Counted from the stretch's first letter, positions 27,922 through 36,978 are shown. The stretch: DNA of 64,000 nt from Paenibacillus sp. KS-LC4 (GCF_036894955.1 NZ_CP145905.1:3366501-3430500); one strand, 5' to 3'. The notes: generated by a model from the sequence alone, not told the origin. Program-made: numbers and translations.

Positions 27922-28254
27922 TTACAATGAAGCAATTTCCTCCAGCAGCGAGAACGGCATCGGCCCATTATGCACTTTCGTTTCCTTCGGTGCATGGGCG
28001 TACAGCATCTGGTACATTTGTACCCGCCCTGCCGCGCTGGAGGTGTGCAGAAATACCTGCCTCGGATAACGTCCCGTGCTCACCATATGGCGAACAACCT
28101 CTGCACCCGTATCCTGGTTCCAGCCCAAGTCATAATCAAGAGATAAAATATCAATGTCTTCTGTATCAATAATTTGCTTGCATTGCTCAGCATTCAAAGC
28201 AAGAACAAACCCTTTTGGGCAATGCCTGTAATCGTCTAAAAAAAGATGAATCAT
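27922..28254 (-). CDS. Cyclic-phosphate processing receiver-domain (cREC) protein
   Basis: The start at 28254 follows GGGGGAA and overlaps the 3' end of the glycosylase gene. The 110-residue protein is a single receiver-like domain: IHLFLDDYR at the N-terminus, LSLDYDLGWN with the central aspartate pair, and FLHTSSAAGR. It matches the cREC family, a receiver variant predicted by comparative genomics to act on cyclic phosphates at RNA ends instead of in phosphorelay. It lacks the KP motif of a true response regulator. Its position among nucleic-acid repair genes fits that prediction, but the activity is unproven. Confidence 0.7.
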   Translation of the reverse strand: MIHLFLDDYRHCPKGFVLALNAEQCKQIIDTEDIDILSLDYDLGWNQDTGAEVVRHMVSTGRYPRQVFLHTSSAAGRVQMYQMLYAHAPKETKVHNGPMPFSLLEEIASL

Positions 28255-28277
28255 GAACGATTCCCCCGTTCGCGACT

Positions 28278-29102
28278 TTAGCTTTCCTCTTGCTCCGTTT
28301 GGCAGGAAGGACATACAAATGCCTTGCGTGCAGCAGTACCGACAACTTCAATTGGGGTACCGCAAGTACCGCATGCTTCCCCCGCACGCTCATAGACACG
28401 TCGCTGTGTGTAATAGCCGCCTGTCAGGCTGTCATCCATCGTAAGTGGCTGCTCCACGCTGCCTCCCTTACCGGCCGCTTCTTTCAGTACGGCGTGCATC
28501 GCCTCATAAAGACGCTTCCATGCCTCTTCCTGAATAAGCGGAATTTTGATATCCGGGCGAACAGCGGCAGCATATGCAATCTCATCGGCATAATAGGAGC
28601 CGATTCCACTGATTACCTGCTGATCAGCCAGTGCGGCCTTTAGTGCTCCGCGTTTTTTACGGAACAACTGGGTAAACTTTTCAAGCGTCAGCCTCTTATC
28701 GAAAGGATCTGGCCCGAGCTCTGCCAGCACCTGCGCAGTTTCCTTTACTGATAATAGATGCACGAAGCCCTGACGCATACCTGAAACATAAAGGCTTCCC
28801 TTTTCCAATTGAATGACAATTTGCGCCTCGCGCTGCGGGCGTTCATCGCCTTGCCCATAAAACAGCGCCGCACCAGCATCGAGCTGCGCAAGCAAACGTT
28901 TGCCGTTATCAAGATGCAGCAGCAGATGCTTGCCACGGCGCTCAACAAACCAGATCGTTCTATTCGTAAGCGCCTCGTCAAACTGCTCAGCAGAAACATT
29001 TAGAAGCTTCTCTTGCAGCACCTGCACGCCTGTAATTCGGTCTCCTGCGAGCCGTTCTGTTAATAATACGCGATAATTTTCTATTTCCGGCAATTCCGGC
29101 AT
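28278..29102 (-). CDS. Fpg/Nei family DNA glycosylase/AP lyase
   Basis: This 274-residue protein begins MPELPEIENYR, so Pro2 is the catalytic amine after Met removal and Glu3 is the conserved acid. The helix-two-turn-helix region GIGSYYADEIAYAAAVRP and the C-terminal zinc finger CGTCG...FVCPSCQ are intact. Enzymes of this family excise oxidised bases (8-oxoguanine or pyrimidines) and nick the AP site. The sequence is divergent from the housekeeping MutM usually found beside polA, so this is probably a second paralogue. It overlaps the cREC gene. Confidence 0.9.
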   Translation of the reverse strand: MPELPEIENYRVLLTERLAGDRITGVQVLQEKLLNVSAEQFDEALTNRTIWFVERRGKHLLLHLDNGKRLLAQLDAGAALFYGQGDERPQREAQIVIQLEKGSLYVSGMRQGFVHLLSVKETAQVLAELGPDPFDKRLTLEKFTQLFRKKRGALKAALADQQVISGIGSYYADEIAYAAAVRPDIKIPLIQEEAWKRLYEAMHAVLKEAAGKGGSVEQPLTMDDSLTGGYYTQRRVYERAGEACGTCGTPIEVVGTAARKAFVCPSCQTEQEES

Positions 29103-29124
29103 TGCTGCTTCGCTTCCTTCCTGT

Positions 29125-29955
29125 CTATACGCTATCCCTATGACAGCTGTCCGTAGTTTCCGTAATATAAGAGATCAGTTCATCTAAATTTCTACATATT
29201 TTATCCGGTTCACAGCCTGCGCGTTCCGAATAGTGCTTATAATTTTTCTCTGTTGTAAGTCCTGTTAACACGAGCAGTGTCCCACAGCCCGAAGCACGGC
29301 CAGCCGCAATGTCCGTAGCTAAATTGTCGCCGATTACCCAAGTGTCCGCAGCCGGAAGACCCAATTGCTTTAAAGAATAATCCATCAAGATAGAGGACGG
29401 CTTGCCAATGACAATCGGCTCCTTGCCCCCTGCTGCTTGCAGCATCGCTCCAATTGAACCAGCCCCCGGCATTAAACCGCCCTCTGAAGGAAGCAGCAAA
29501 TCCGGGTTCGTTAAAATAAATGGAGCACCGCCATGAATATAGCGAACCGCAAGTGAAAGCCGCGAATAGCTTAGCTCGCGGTCGATACCTTGAATAACGA
29601 AATCCGGCTGTTCTTCCGTTAGCCGCAAGCCCGCTTCTTCAATAGCCGCGCGCAGACCTGCCTCCCCAATAACAAATACAGAAGCCCCCGGCTTTAGCGA
29701 GGCTGCATATTCAGCAGCAGCCTGCGCCGAAGTACACACATCCTGCTTCTCCGCCGGAATATCCATCCTGTTTAACCGCTCCGCTACATCTCCCGGCGTA
29801 GCCGAAGAATTGTTCGTAACGAAGCGGTAAGGAAGCTTCAGCTCTTTAAGCTTGCGCAGTAAGGCATCTGCACCATCAATTCTTCTCGTTCCATGATAAA
29901 GCGTGCCATCGAGATCGATGAGCAAGCCTCGCATGGCAGGCAAATTATGTCCCAT
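29125..29955 (-). CDS. HAD-IIA family sugar/nucleotide phosphatase (NagD-like)
   Basis: This 276-residue protein has the HAD motifs LLIDLDGTLYHG (nucleophile and acid Asp), RFVTNNSSA, and GDNLATDIAAGRASGCGTLLVLTG, with the C2B cap of the NagD/AraL/PNPase group between motifs II and III. It dephosphorylates small cytosolic phosphates such as sugar or nucleotide phosphates; the physiological substrate is unknown. The likely ATG lies inside the end of mrfB (11-nt overlap), so the genes are coupled. An internal ATG at 29934 is an alternative start. Confidence 0.88.
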   Translation of the reverse strand: MGHNLPAMRGLLIDLDGTLYHGTRRIDGADALLRKLKELKLPYRFVTNNSSATPGDVAERLNRMDIPAEKQDVCTSAQAAAEYAASLKPGASVFVIGEAGLRAAIEEAGLRLTEEQPDFVIQGIDRELSYSRLSLAVRYIHGGAPFILTNPDLLLPSEGGLMPGAGSIGAMLQAAGGKEPIVIGKPSSILMDYSLKQLGLPAADTWVIGDNLATDIAAGRASGCGTLLVLTGLTTEKNYKHYSERAGCEPDKICRNLDELISYITETTDSCHRDSV

Positions 29956-31408
29956 GATTCCCCAGCTTCCTTCCTATCTTGCCCTGCAAGCGCAATGTTC
30001 GCTTGCGAAGCTCTGCAAGCTCCGCCCGCTGCTTGGCAGTCTGACGCCCCCGAAGCGGATGGCTAAGCGCCATCTGCAGCGCTTCGTCCGCATATAATAA
30101 AGCCGACTCATAATCTTTCAGCTTATGTTCGTAATACATAGCGAGCTCGATAAAGGCACTGTCGTCGCTTGCCCCAAATTTGAGCGGCAACATTACAGCC
30201 TTCTGCCACAATAACACAGCTCGCCGCCAATTTCCAGCCTTCTTGTCACGCGCAGCGAGCAGCAGCAAAGCATTAAGCGTCATGCCTGGATGCTGCTCCG
30301 CCACCGAGAATAGGCGTTCTGCCTTCTCCGCCTGTCCCATCTTCTCCAGCCATAGTCCTGTTCGAACGATTTCCTCTGGCTCTTCCGGCATCGGAAGGGG
30401 GCCGCGGCCAGCTTCACCGCATAGTAAATGCCCAAAACGGATCGCCAAGCTTGCAAGCGAGAGCATGTCGATTTCATTATGGCGGAATACACCTGCCAGC
30501 GGCTCCGGGTTTTGATCGGCTAAATATTGAAAATACAGCTGCGGGGCAAGCGAGCCCGGCACATCATCCACGCGTTCGATGCCAAGCCGCTCTTCCTCCA
30601 CATGACTGAGCCTACAAGATGCAAGTGTATTGCGCCAAATGCTTCGCGCAGGATGAAGAAAATCCAGATGTAGCGGCGCCCACACTTTGCTGCCAAAGCC
30701 ATTCAAAATAAAGCGGTTCAGCATAACGGGCCAATCAAATGTTCTTCCATTGTACGTTACTAAATACGCATAGGTCGTCAGCTTCTCCTTCAAATAGGCG
30801 AGCATAGCTCGCTCCTCAGCCGGATGGCGAATTAACGCCTGCTCTACGATGAACTGCTGTTCCTGCCAGTAGGCGATGCCGACCATAAACGGCACATTTC
30901 CCGTCCCGACCCCAAGGCCGGTCGTCTCCAAATCCAGAATGAGCAGGTGCTCTGCGCTAATCTGATCCCCGTGAAAAGCAGATAGCCCTTTGCTCGCCTC
31001 CTTAAGCTCCGAGAGTCGGTGAATGCCATGCTGATGAGCGGCGGCATACTTCACTTCACGCAGCAAGAAGGTGCCGACTTCATTGGTTTTCAGCTTGACT
31101 CCCATAGCAAGCCAGCTCTCGGGAAGCTGCTCGGGGCCTGCTTCTGTTTCTTCTGTTGCTGATTGTGAAACAGCGCCATCCGAACTGGCAGTATGGGAAG
31201 CGTCAAGTTCATTAGCTTTGCTATTGGCTAGTAGGTTGGTTTCTTTATTATCTTCTATTATGGTTTCTAGGGAGCCTTCTATAGTGACTTCTAACTCAGG
31301 CTCTCGAGAGAGCGGCTCCCCTGCACCCGCCGGTGCTCCTCCTGTGCTGCTAACCGCTCCAGTTGCGCTGCTGCGCAGGCGATTCATTCGCTCTCGCAAA
31401 CTGCTCAT
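29945..31408 (-). CDS. mrfB: MrfB (YprB) DEDDh exonuclease of the mitomycin repair pair
   Basis: This 487-residue protein has a variable Ser/Thr/Glu-rich N-terminus of about 90 residues. The RNase H-like exonuclease domain follows (LLILDLETTGLGVGTGN holds the first Asp-Glu; LVTYNGRTFDWPVML and FRHNEIDMLSLASL carry later catalytic residues). The C-terminus is TPR-like helical (WLEKMGQAEKAERLFS, LLLAARDKKAGNWRRA). In Bacillus subtilis MrfA and MrfB excise mitomycin-type adducts independently of UvrABC. The 4-nt overlap with mrfA confirms the pair. It is longer than Bacillus YprB, mostly at the N-terminus. Confidence 0.92.
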   Translation of the reverse strand: MSSLRERMNRLRSSATGAVSSTGGAPAGAGEPLSREPELEVTIEGSLETIIEDNKETNLLANSKANELDASHTASSDGAVSQSATEETEAGPEQLPESWLAMGVKLKTNEVGTFLLREVKYAAAHQHGIHRLSELKEASKGLSAFHGDQISAEHLLILDLETTGLGVGTGNVPFMVGIAYWQEQQFIVEQALIRHPAEERAMLAYLKEKLTTYAYLVTYNGRTFDWPVMLNRFILNGFGSKVWAPLHLDFLHPARSIWRNTLASCRLSHVEEERLGIERVDDVPGSLAPQLYFQYLADQNPEPLAGVFRHNEIDMLSLASLAIRFGHLLCGEAGRGPLPMPEEPEEIVRTGLWLEKMGQAEKAERLFSVAEQHPGMTLNALLLLAARDKKAGNWRRAVLLWQKAVMLPLKFGASDDSAFIELAMYYEHKLKDYESALLYADEALQMALSHPLRGRQTAKQRAELAELRKRTLRLQGKIGRKLGNHGT

Positions 31409-33690
31409 ATATTTCCCTCCGCTTCCTCCAGAAGCTTAAGTGCCTGCTCCTTGCCCAGCAGTCCGACCTCTTCAATGGGTCCGACACAAGCAGGGCAGCC
31501 GCTCAAGCAAGTACAGCCGCGAATGAGCGACTTTGCCTGCCGGATCAGTTCATCATGCACCTCAAACAATCTCTCGCTAAGGCCGATACCGCCTGGATAC
31601 CTGTCATAAAAATAAATCGTCGGCTTCTGTGTATGCACAGCCTTCACCTGCGGCACGACGCGAATATCATAGGGATCGCACATTAGATAAAGCGGTGCAA
31701 TATGAACCAATACATTCGCAATGCCCAGTAAGGCGTATTGCATTTCATTTTTGCTTTTGCGCGCGGCAGCCTCTTCGCTAAACGAGAACCAGTAGCCGCT
31801 CGTATGCAGCTCCTCCTCTGGTAAATGAATAGGGCCTGAGCCAATATTTTCATGGCTTCGCAGCCGAATTTTTTTGAAAATCGTCGCCTTCGCATTCAGC
31901 GCCAGCTCGCCGTATTGCCGCGTGAGCTCGCCCGATTCGCGCTCTTTGTCTACGTATAGCACCTTCAGCTCAACTGCGAGATTCGCATCCGTGTAATAAT
32001 CGACATCGACTTTGCGCACATAAGCTTTCTTCTCGGGGTAATCCAGCTTCTCTACTTGATACTGCACGCCCTCATGAATGTATATCGCTTCTTCGTGAAT
32101 AAGCGTCGGAGCGCTGAATCGATCGACTTCACCGAGTACGCGGCTGCCCTCCGTCATATCAATGATAACAAAATTTTCCTGCGCCGCGGAGCGCAGCGAA
32201 ATGTTATGGGCGGGAAACGATTGCTCCATCCAGTACCAGCGGCTGCCTGCACGGTGCAGCACCTTTTCCTCCGTTAAAAACTCCATCATGTCCGCAAGCG
32301 ACTCCTCCCCAAATTTCTCGCCCTCTTCAAAAGGAAGCTCGTATGCCGCACATTTCACATGGTCAATGAGCACAAGTAAATTATCAGGATGAATAAGTGC
32401 ACGCTCCGGCGGCCGATTGAAAAAAAAGTCAGGATTTTGAATCATATATTGATCCAAAGGATTGCTGCTCGCCACTAAAAAAGTAACCGCGCTGCCCTGG
32501 CGTCGTCCCGCACGTCCCGATTGCTGCCAGGTGCTTGCTACTGTGCCCGGATAACCGTTCAGCACGCAAGCTTGCAGCTGCCCAATATCAATACCGAGCT
32601 CCAGCGCATTCGTGCTAACGACGCCGCGGATTTCCCCGCTGCGCAGACCGCGTTCGATTTCCCGGCGCAGCTTAGGCAAATATCCACCGCGATAGCCGCG
32701 GATGGTTTTCGCCTCAAGCTTGTCTTTTATAATGTCCTGCAAATAGGTCAATAGCAGCTCCACACGCACCCGACTGCGGGCGAATACAATCGTCTGCACG
32801 CCTTGGCGCAGCAGCAAGCCCGCCAGCTTCCTCGTCTCCAGCACACTGCTGCGGCGAATGCCAAGCTGCCTGTTCACAACAGGCGGATTATAAAATATAA
32901 AATGCTTTTCGCCCGTTGGCGCACCATTATTATCTACGAGCTGCACAGGCTCGCCTATTAGCTTGGCCGCATGCTCGGCAGGATTGTCAATGGTCGCTGA
33001 AGCGCAAATAAATTGCGGATTAGACCCGTAAAATCGGCAAATTCTTTTGAGCCTGCGGATCACGTTGGCAACGTGACTTCCAAACACGCCTCTGTATGCG
33101 TGAAGCTCATCAATCACGATATACTTAATATTTTCAAACAGCTTAACCCATTTCGTATGATGCGGCAAAATCGCCGAATGCAGCATGTCCGGATTCGTCA
33201 CGACGATATGTCCAGCGTTGCGAATGATTTGCCTCGCCGTTGGAGGGGTATCCCCATCGTATGTATTCGTCTTGAGATCAACGTCCATCAGATTGGCAAG
33301 CGCCTGAAGCTCAGCCACCTGATCCTGAGCCAGCGCCTTCGTCGGAAATAAATATAGCGCTCGTCCTTCATCATCTTCCAATAATGACTGGAGCACCGGC
33401 AAATTATAGCATAACGTTTTGCCTGAGGCAGTCGGGGTAACCGCTACAATGCTATGGCCTTCTCGAACGAACCGATAAGCCGTCTCCTGATGGGTATATA
33501 GTTCATTAATCCCCTTTGTGCGCAGCGCTTCCGCAAGCTTCGGATGCAGATCCGCAGGCAATGTCGCGGTACTAGCCTCGCGCGGGGGAATCGTCCGCCA
33601 ATGGGTGATATTGTCCATAATATCTTGATCGTGCTTCAGCAGCTCCAGCCATTCCTCGAGTCCCGAGGTCTTTCCCGTCCAGCGGTTCAT
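31405..33690 (-). CDS. mrfA: MrfA (YprA) DEAD/DEAH helicase of the mitomycin repair pair
   Basis: The start at 33690 is preferred (AAGGAGAG 8 nt upstream); an in-frame ATG at 33723 is less well placed. The protein of about 761 residues has helicase motifs TPTASGKT (Walker A), IVIDELHAYRG (DEVH-like), SATI, TNALELGIDIG and QQSGRAGR. The C-terminal domain has four clustered cysteines (CTCLSGCPACVG) as in MrfA. It is a 3'-5' DNA helicase acting with MrfB in repair of bulky and crosslink-type lesions. It is the first gene of a six-gene maintenance operon. Confidence 0.94.
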   Translation of the reverse strand: MNRWTGKTSGLEEWLELLKHDQDIMDNITHWRTIPPREASTATLPADLHPKLAEALRTKGINELYTHQETAYRFVREGHSIVAVTPTASGKTLCYNLPVLQSLLEDDEGRALYLFPTKALAQDQVAELQALANLMDVDLKTNTYDGDTPPTARQIIRNAGHIVVTNPDMLHSAILPHHTKWVKLFENIKYIVIDELHAYRGVFGSHVANVIRRLKRICRFYGSNPQFICASATIDNPAEHAAKLIGEPVQLVDNNGAPTGEKHFIFYNPPVVNRQLGIRRSSVLETRKLAGLLLRQGVQTIVFARSRVRVELLLTYLQDIIKDKLEAKTIRGYRGGYLPKLRREIERGLRSGEIRGVVSTNALELGIDIGQLQACVLNGYPGTVASTWQQSGRAGRRQGSAVTFLVASSNPLDQYMIQNPDFFFNRPPERALIHPDNLLVLIDHVKCAAYELPFEEGEKFGEESLADMMEFLTEEKVLHRAGSRWYWMEQSFPAHNISLRSAAQENFVIIDMTEGSRVLGEVDRFSAPTLIHEEAIYIHEGVQYQVEKLDYPEKKAYVRKVDVDYYTDANLAVELKVLYVDKERESGELTRQYGELALNAKATIFKKIRLRSHENIGSGPIHLPEEELHTSGYWFSFSEEAAARKSKNEMQYALLGIANVLVHIAPLYLMCDPYDIRVVPQVKAVHTQKPTIYFYDRYPGGIGLSERLFEVHDELIRQAKSLIRGCTCLSGCPACVGPIEEVGLLGKEQALKLLEEAEGNI

Positions 33691-33794
33691 GACTGCTTCT
33701 CTCCTTGTATCCTGACTTATCATGTTTATTTGCTTCTTTCATTTTACAAGAATACATGTTCGGCCTGCAATTTTATTTTTTGGGTATCCGTTTA

Positions 33795-33856
33795 TTGACA
33801 ACTAAGGGCATGACGATTACAATGTGTGTATATTAGATTATTAGATAATTATCTAA
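33795..33856 (+). promoter_or_regulatory. SigA-type promoter and 16-bp operator of the sdpR-like gene
   Basis: TTGACA (33795-33800), 17 bp, TACAAT (33818-33823) is close to consensus. About 18 bp after the -10 lies the perfect palindrome TTAGATAATTATCTAA (33841-33856), directly before the ribosome binding site GAAAGGAGG. A palindrome over the early transcribed region fits autorepression by the ArsR-type product. Confidence 0.8.
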
Positions 33857-33880
33857 ATATCGAAAGGAGGCAATCCCTCA

Positions 33881-34138
33881 TTGTCGATTAACCAAGCGTT
33901 TAAGGCATTATCCGATCCGACGAGACGAACGATACTTGATTTATTGAAAGAGCGGGATTTGACAGCGGGAGAAATTGCTGAACATTTTCAAATGACTAAG
34001 CCGAGCATCTCCCATCACTTAAGCTTGCTTAAGCAGGCTGAGCTGGTGTCGGATGAGCGTAAAGGGCAGCATATCTACTACTCGCTAAATACGACTGTTT
34101 TTCAGGATTTGCTCAAATGGATTGCTTCGTTTCAATAA
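33881..34138 (+). CDS. SdpR-family ArsR-type autorepressor
   Basis: This 85-residue winged-helix regulator starts at TTG, 11 nt after GAAAGGAGG. The sequence follows SdpR closely: KALSDPTRRTILDLL, TAGEIAEHFQMTKPSISHHLSLL (recognition helix) and KGQHIYYSLNTTV. In Bacillus SdpR represses its own operon until the membrane protein SdpI, bound by the SdpC toxin, sequesters it. A metal-binding cysteine set is absent. It is followed 48 bp later by an sdpI-like gene, while no sdpABC toxin genes are in the window. Confidence 0.88.
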   Translation: MSINQAFKALSDPTRRTILDLLKERDLTAGEIAEHFQMTKPSISHHLSLLKQAELVSDERKGQHIYYSLNTTVFQDLLKWIASFQ

Positions 34139-34186
34139 AAGCCTAACCAAAATGAACGACCTGACCTTGGAAAGGAACGATGAACA

Positions 34187-34816
34187 ATGAAAAAGAACAC
34201 ATGGACTTGGCTCATTATCGCACTATCTTTTATGGCCGGGATGATCTTCTACTCTTCTCTGCCTGACACCTTGCCCGTGCATTGGAATGCATATGGCGAA
34301 CCAGATCGGTATGCCGGCAAAATGTTTGCTCTATTTCTTATCCCGGTCATTATGGTGCTGCTTATGCTTTTGTTTAAATATTTGCCGAAAATCGACCCCA
34401 AGCTTGCAGCAAGCGACAGCACCCTTAAAAGCACGGAAATCATCAGTCAAGTTCTGATGCTTGGCCTAACAGCGCTTCAAGGCTTTACCATCGCGTATGG
34501 CTATGGCGTTCAATTAAATATTCAAATAATTGTTATTCCGTTTATCGGCATTTTGTACATTACGATTGGAAACTACTTGCCGCGTATGAAGTCCAATCGT
34601 TTTGTCGGCATCAGAACACCACAAACGCTAGATAACGAAAAGGGATGGCGCAAAGCACATCAGCTTGCAGCCAAATTATTTTTCTGGGGCGGCTTTCTCA
34701 TTATCTTGACCGTGTTCCTGCCCGGTATGGTGCAAATAATCAGCTTTCTGACACTCATTGTACTTATTTCCGTCCTATCCGTCATCGCTCCCCTCTTTGT
34801 GGCAAAAAAAAGCTAA
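34187..34816 (+). CDS. SdpI-family membrane immunity/signal protein
   Basis: This 209-residue protein has about six hydrophobic helices. The N-terminal part is DUF1648-like (FYSSLPDTLPVHWNAYGEPDRY) and the C-terminal half is SdpI-like (NRFVGIRTPQTLDNEKGWRKAHQLAAKLFFWGG). In Bacillus SdpI protects against SdpC and sequesters SdpR at the membrane. Here the pair lacks the toxin operon, so it may protect against toxins of other strains or sense another membrane stress. The ribosome binding site is GGAAAGGA. Confidence 0.88.
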   Translation: MKKNTWTWLIIALSFMAGMIFYSSLPDTLPVHWNAYGEPDRYAGKMFALFLIPVIMVLLMLLFKYLPKIDPKLAASDSTLKSTEIISQVLMLGLTALQGFTIAYGYGVQLNIQIIVIPFIGILYITIGNYLPRMKSNRFVGIRTPQTLDNEKGWRKAHQLAAKLFFWGGFLIILTVFLPGMVQIISFLTLIVLISVLSVIAPLFVAKKS

Positions 34817-34859
34817 CCCCCTTAATAGAGCGTTAGCTGTTCTACTAATAAAAACAGGA

Positions 34860-35828
34860 TTAAACGTGGGGTGGCTCCCACGTTTTTTTATTCCAGCCTA
34901 GTCGGTGCTTCAGCACCTTCATATCTGCATCGAGCGTCACAGCTACCCCAAACGGCATTTGCTGCTTATTCCAAAAACGCACATCGCTCCACGTAACTTC
35001 ATAACCGTCAAGCTTCTTCTGCACTTGCACATGTACACGTTCGGAAAAGGACAACAGCGCTTTTACACCCTCTTCGTTCATCGCCGCATGTACGACTGGA
35101 GCCAGCTCTGCGTCATTCGACTTGCTTACTGTCGTCTCAATCTGAACCAAGCCTCCGGCAACGGTGCCTACTGCGTAATGGTCGCCGCAGTCTGCCGTAA
35201 ACTGCCAGCTATAGCCAAGCAGTGATGGTACAAGCGTTATGCCTGTACGGATGCCCAAGCATTCCCGCAGCAGCCGCTTCACCTTTCGGCTTATTAGCAG
35301 CCTCCATCCGATGTAGAGAGCCGTTATGGTATAAATAATGGCAAACATCGGACCTGGCACGGCTATGCCAGATGCCCAAAGAATACAGCCTGACCCATGC
35401 AAGGCAAACAAATACGGATCAAACAGGCATAACGTATCTAAATGAAGCCATTTTTGCGAAATAGGTCTAGCGCATTGCACCCCAAAGGAATTGAACAAAT
35501 CCAGCAGAATATGAAAACAGACCGCTGCGAACATCCAGCCTACAACTTGCCAGGCCAGCTCCGGCACGCCATAAAGCCACGCAATTGGCCACCCTAGCAA
35601 CGACCAAACGGCGGGTGCAGGCAACGAATGCGTAATACCGCGATGATGGCGAACATAGGCCGCTTGGCTTTTTAAGCGCATCACCGTATCAAAATCCGGT
35701 GCATGGCTGCCGAGCAGCGTCGCCGTCCCTACGGCAAGCATTGCAGCTGGCTGCGCAGCCAGCGCAGGGTCAAGCATCGCGAGTCCCCCTAGTGTTGCGC
35801 CGAACAATAAATGGCTTGCTGTATCCAT
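34860..35828 (-). CDS. YdjM/YfhP-like membrane metal-dependent hydrolase family protein
   Basis: This 322-residue protein begins MDTASHLLFGATLGGLAML and contains SHAPDFDTVMRLKS and HHRGITHSLPAP, the His/Asp motifs of the DUF457 family called metal-dependent hydrolases. About four hydrophobic helices fill the first 190 residues, and a soluble C-terminal domain of about 130 residues follows. Catalysis is predicted only from conserved His/Asp residues. A LexA-box-like site (35851-35864) lies 23 bp upstream; Escherichia coli YdjM is LexA regulated, so this may be more than chance. Confidence 0.8.
   Translation of the reverse strand: MDTASHLLFGATLGGLAMLDPALAAQPAAMLAVGTATLLGSHAPDFDTVMRLKSQAAYVRHHRGITHSLPAPAVWSLLGWPIAWLYGVPELAWQVVGWMFAAVCFHILLDLFNSFGVQCARPISQKWLHLDTLCLFDPYLFALHGSGCILWASGIAVPGPMFAIIYTITALYIGWRLLISRKVKRLLRECLGIRTGITLVPSLLGYSWQFTADCGDHYAVGTVAGGLVQIETTVSKSNDAELAPVVHAAMNEEGVKALLSFSERVHVQVQKKLDGYEVTWSDVRFWNKQQMPFGVAVTLDADMKVLKHRLGWNKKTWEPPHV
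34862..34890 (+). terminator. Terminator after the sdpI-like gene
   Basis: AAACGTGGG (34862-34870) pairs with CCCACGTTT (34877-34885), followed by T's on the plus strand. It overlaps the 3' end of the convergent YdjM-like gene. Confidence 0.85.
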
Positions 35829-35971
35829 AACGAATCAGCCTCCCGATGTGTAAACTGCTGTTCACAGCCATCATAAGGGGCTATTGTCAACGCATTATTT
35901 TCAGCATATGTTGATTTCGTAAGGGGTACCCGTGGCTGTCGTATATTAGGCTGAGCAGAAGCAGTAAATGA

Positions 35972-36907
35972 CTAGCAGTCGCTGCGCCGTGCTATTTTAG
36001 CATGAAACAGATCATAGGCCGCTTCCGACTGCGGAAAAATACGCTGAGCCTCTTCCTCCAGCATCGGCATATCCTCAAGCATAAAGCGCGAGCTGAAATG
36101 CGTCATAATAAGCTGCCGCACCCCAGCATCCTTCGCAGCCTGCGCCGCTTCAACCGTCGTCGAATGGCCGTATTCATGCGCCTTTTCTTCCTGTCCTGCC
36201 GCAAACGTCGCTTCGTGAACGAGCAAATCTGCATTTTCGGCAAGCCGGGCCATGTTGGCACATGGGCTGGTATCGCCAGCAATCGCAATAATTCTGCCTT
36301 TCAATGGAGCTCCAGCTACATCAGCAGCACGCACCGTCGTGCCGTCCGGCAGTTCTACATCCTCTCCCTGCTTGAGCTTGCCATATAGCGGCCCTGACGG
36401 AACACCAAGCGCTTTCAAGCGCTCTGTATTAAGCTTGCCTGGACAATCGCGCTCCAGCAGGCGATAGCCATAACAGGGCAAGCGATGATCTAATGACCAC
36501 GCCTCCACAATGAATCGCTCATCCTCAAAAATAACGCCATCCCTATGGATCTCGGTTATGATAAGCTCGTAATCCACATGGGTTCCGCTCAGCCGCAGCG
36601 CAGTTCGCACCATCTCTTCAATGCCCACAGGACCAAACAAATGGAGCGGGCCTTTGCCCCCGGAATAAGACCTTGTGCTAAGCAGTCCCGGAATGCCAAA
36701 GGTGTGATCACCATGCAGATGCGTAATGAATAACGCATTCAGCTTGCCCATTTTCAGCGGAGATCGCATCATCTGATGCTGAGTGCCTTCGCCTGCATCA
36801 AACATCCATAGCCCGCCTTCTGGCTCTGGCAGCCGCAGCGCGATCGACGTCACATTTCGTTCTTTCGACGGCCTTCCCGCACCTGTTCCAAGAAACCAAA
36901 TTTCCAT
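35972..36907 (-). CDS. rnz: Ribonuclease Z
   Basis: This 311-residue metallo-beta-lactamase-fold endonuclease trims the 3' trailer of tRNA precursors. The zinc motif is ITHLHGDHTFGIPGLL; other ligands lie in HRLPCYGYRL, IAGDTSPC and MTHFSSRF. The N-terminus MEIWFLGTGAGRPSKERN is typical of the short RNase Z form (about 307 residues). It is a single gene; the terminator of metH lies just upstream. Confidence 0.96.
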   Translation of the reverse strand: MEIWFLGTGAGRPSKERNVTSIALRLPEPEGGLWMFDAGEGTQHQMMRSPLKMGKLNALFITHLHGDHTFGIPGLLSTRSYSGGKGPLHLFGPVGIEEMVRTALRLSGTHVDYELIITEIHRDGVIFEDERFIVEAWSLDHRLPCYGYRLLERDCPGKLNTERLKALGVPSGPLYGKLKQGEDVELPDGTTVRAADVAGAPLKGRIIAIAGDTSPCANMARLAENADLLVHEATFAAGQEEKAHEYGHSTTVEAAQAAKDAGVRQLIMTHFSSRFMLEDMPMLEEEAQRIFPQSEAAYDLFHAKIARRSDC

Positions 36908-36940
36908 GCTCCTACCGCCCCCTGTTCAAAAATAGGATAA

Positions 36941-36978
36941 AGCCTCCGCCAATCGTTAAAAACGATTTTACGGAGGCT
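36941..36978 (-). terminator. Terminator of metH
   Basis: AGCCTCCG (36941-36948) pairs with CGGAGGCT (36971-36978), with an inner AATCGTT/AACGATT stem. On the minus strand it is followed by TTATCCTATTTTT. Confidence 0.85.

Noticed and set aside
28278..29102. Naming the Fpg/Nei protein as the housekeeping MutM
   Set aside because: The sequence is divergent and not beside polA, so the symbol mutM was withheld.
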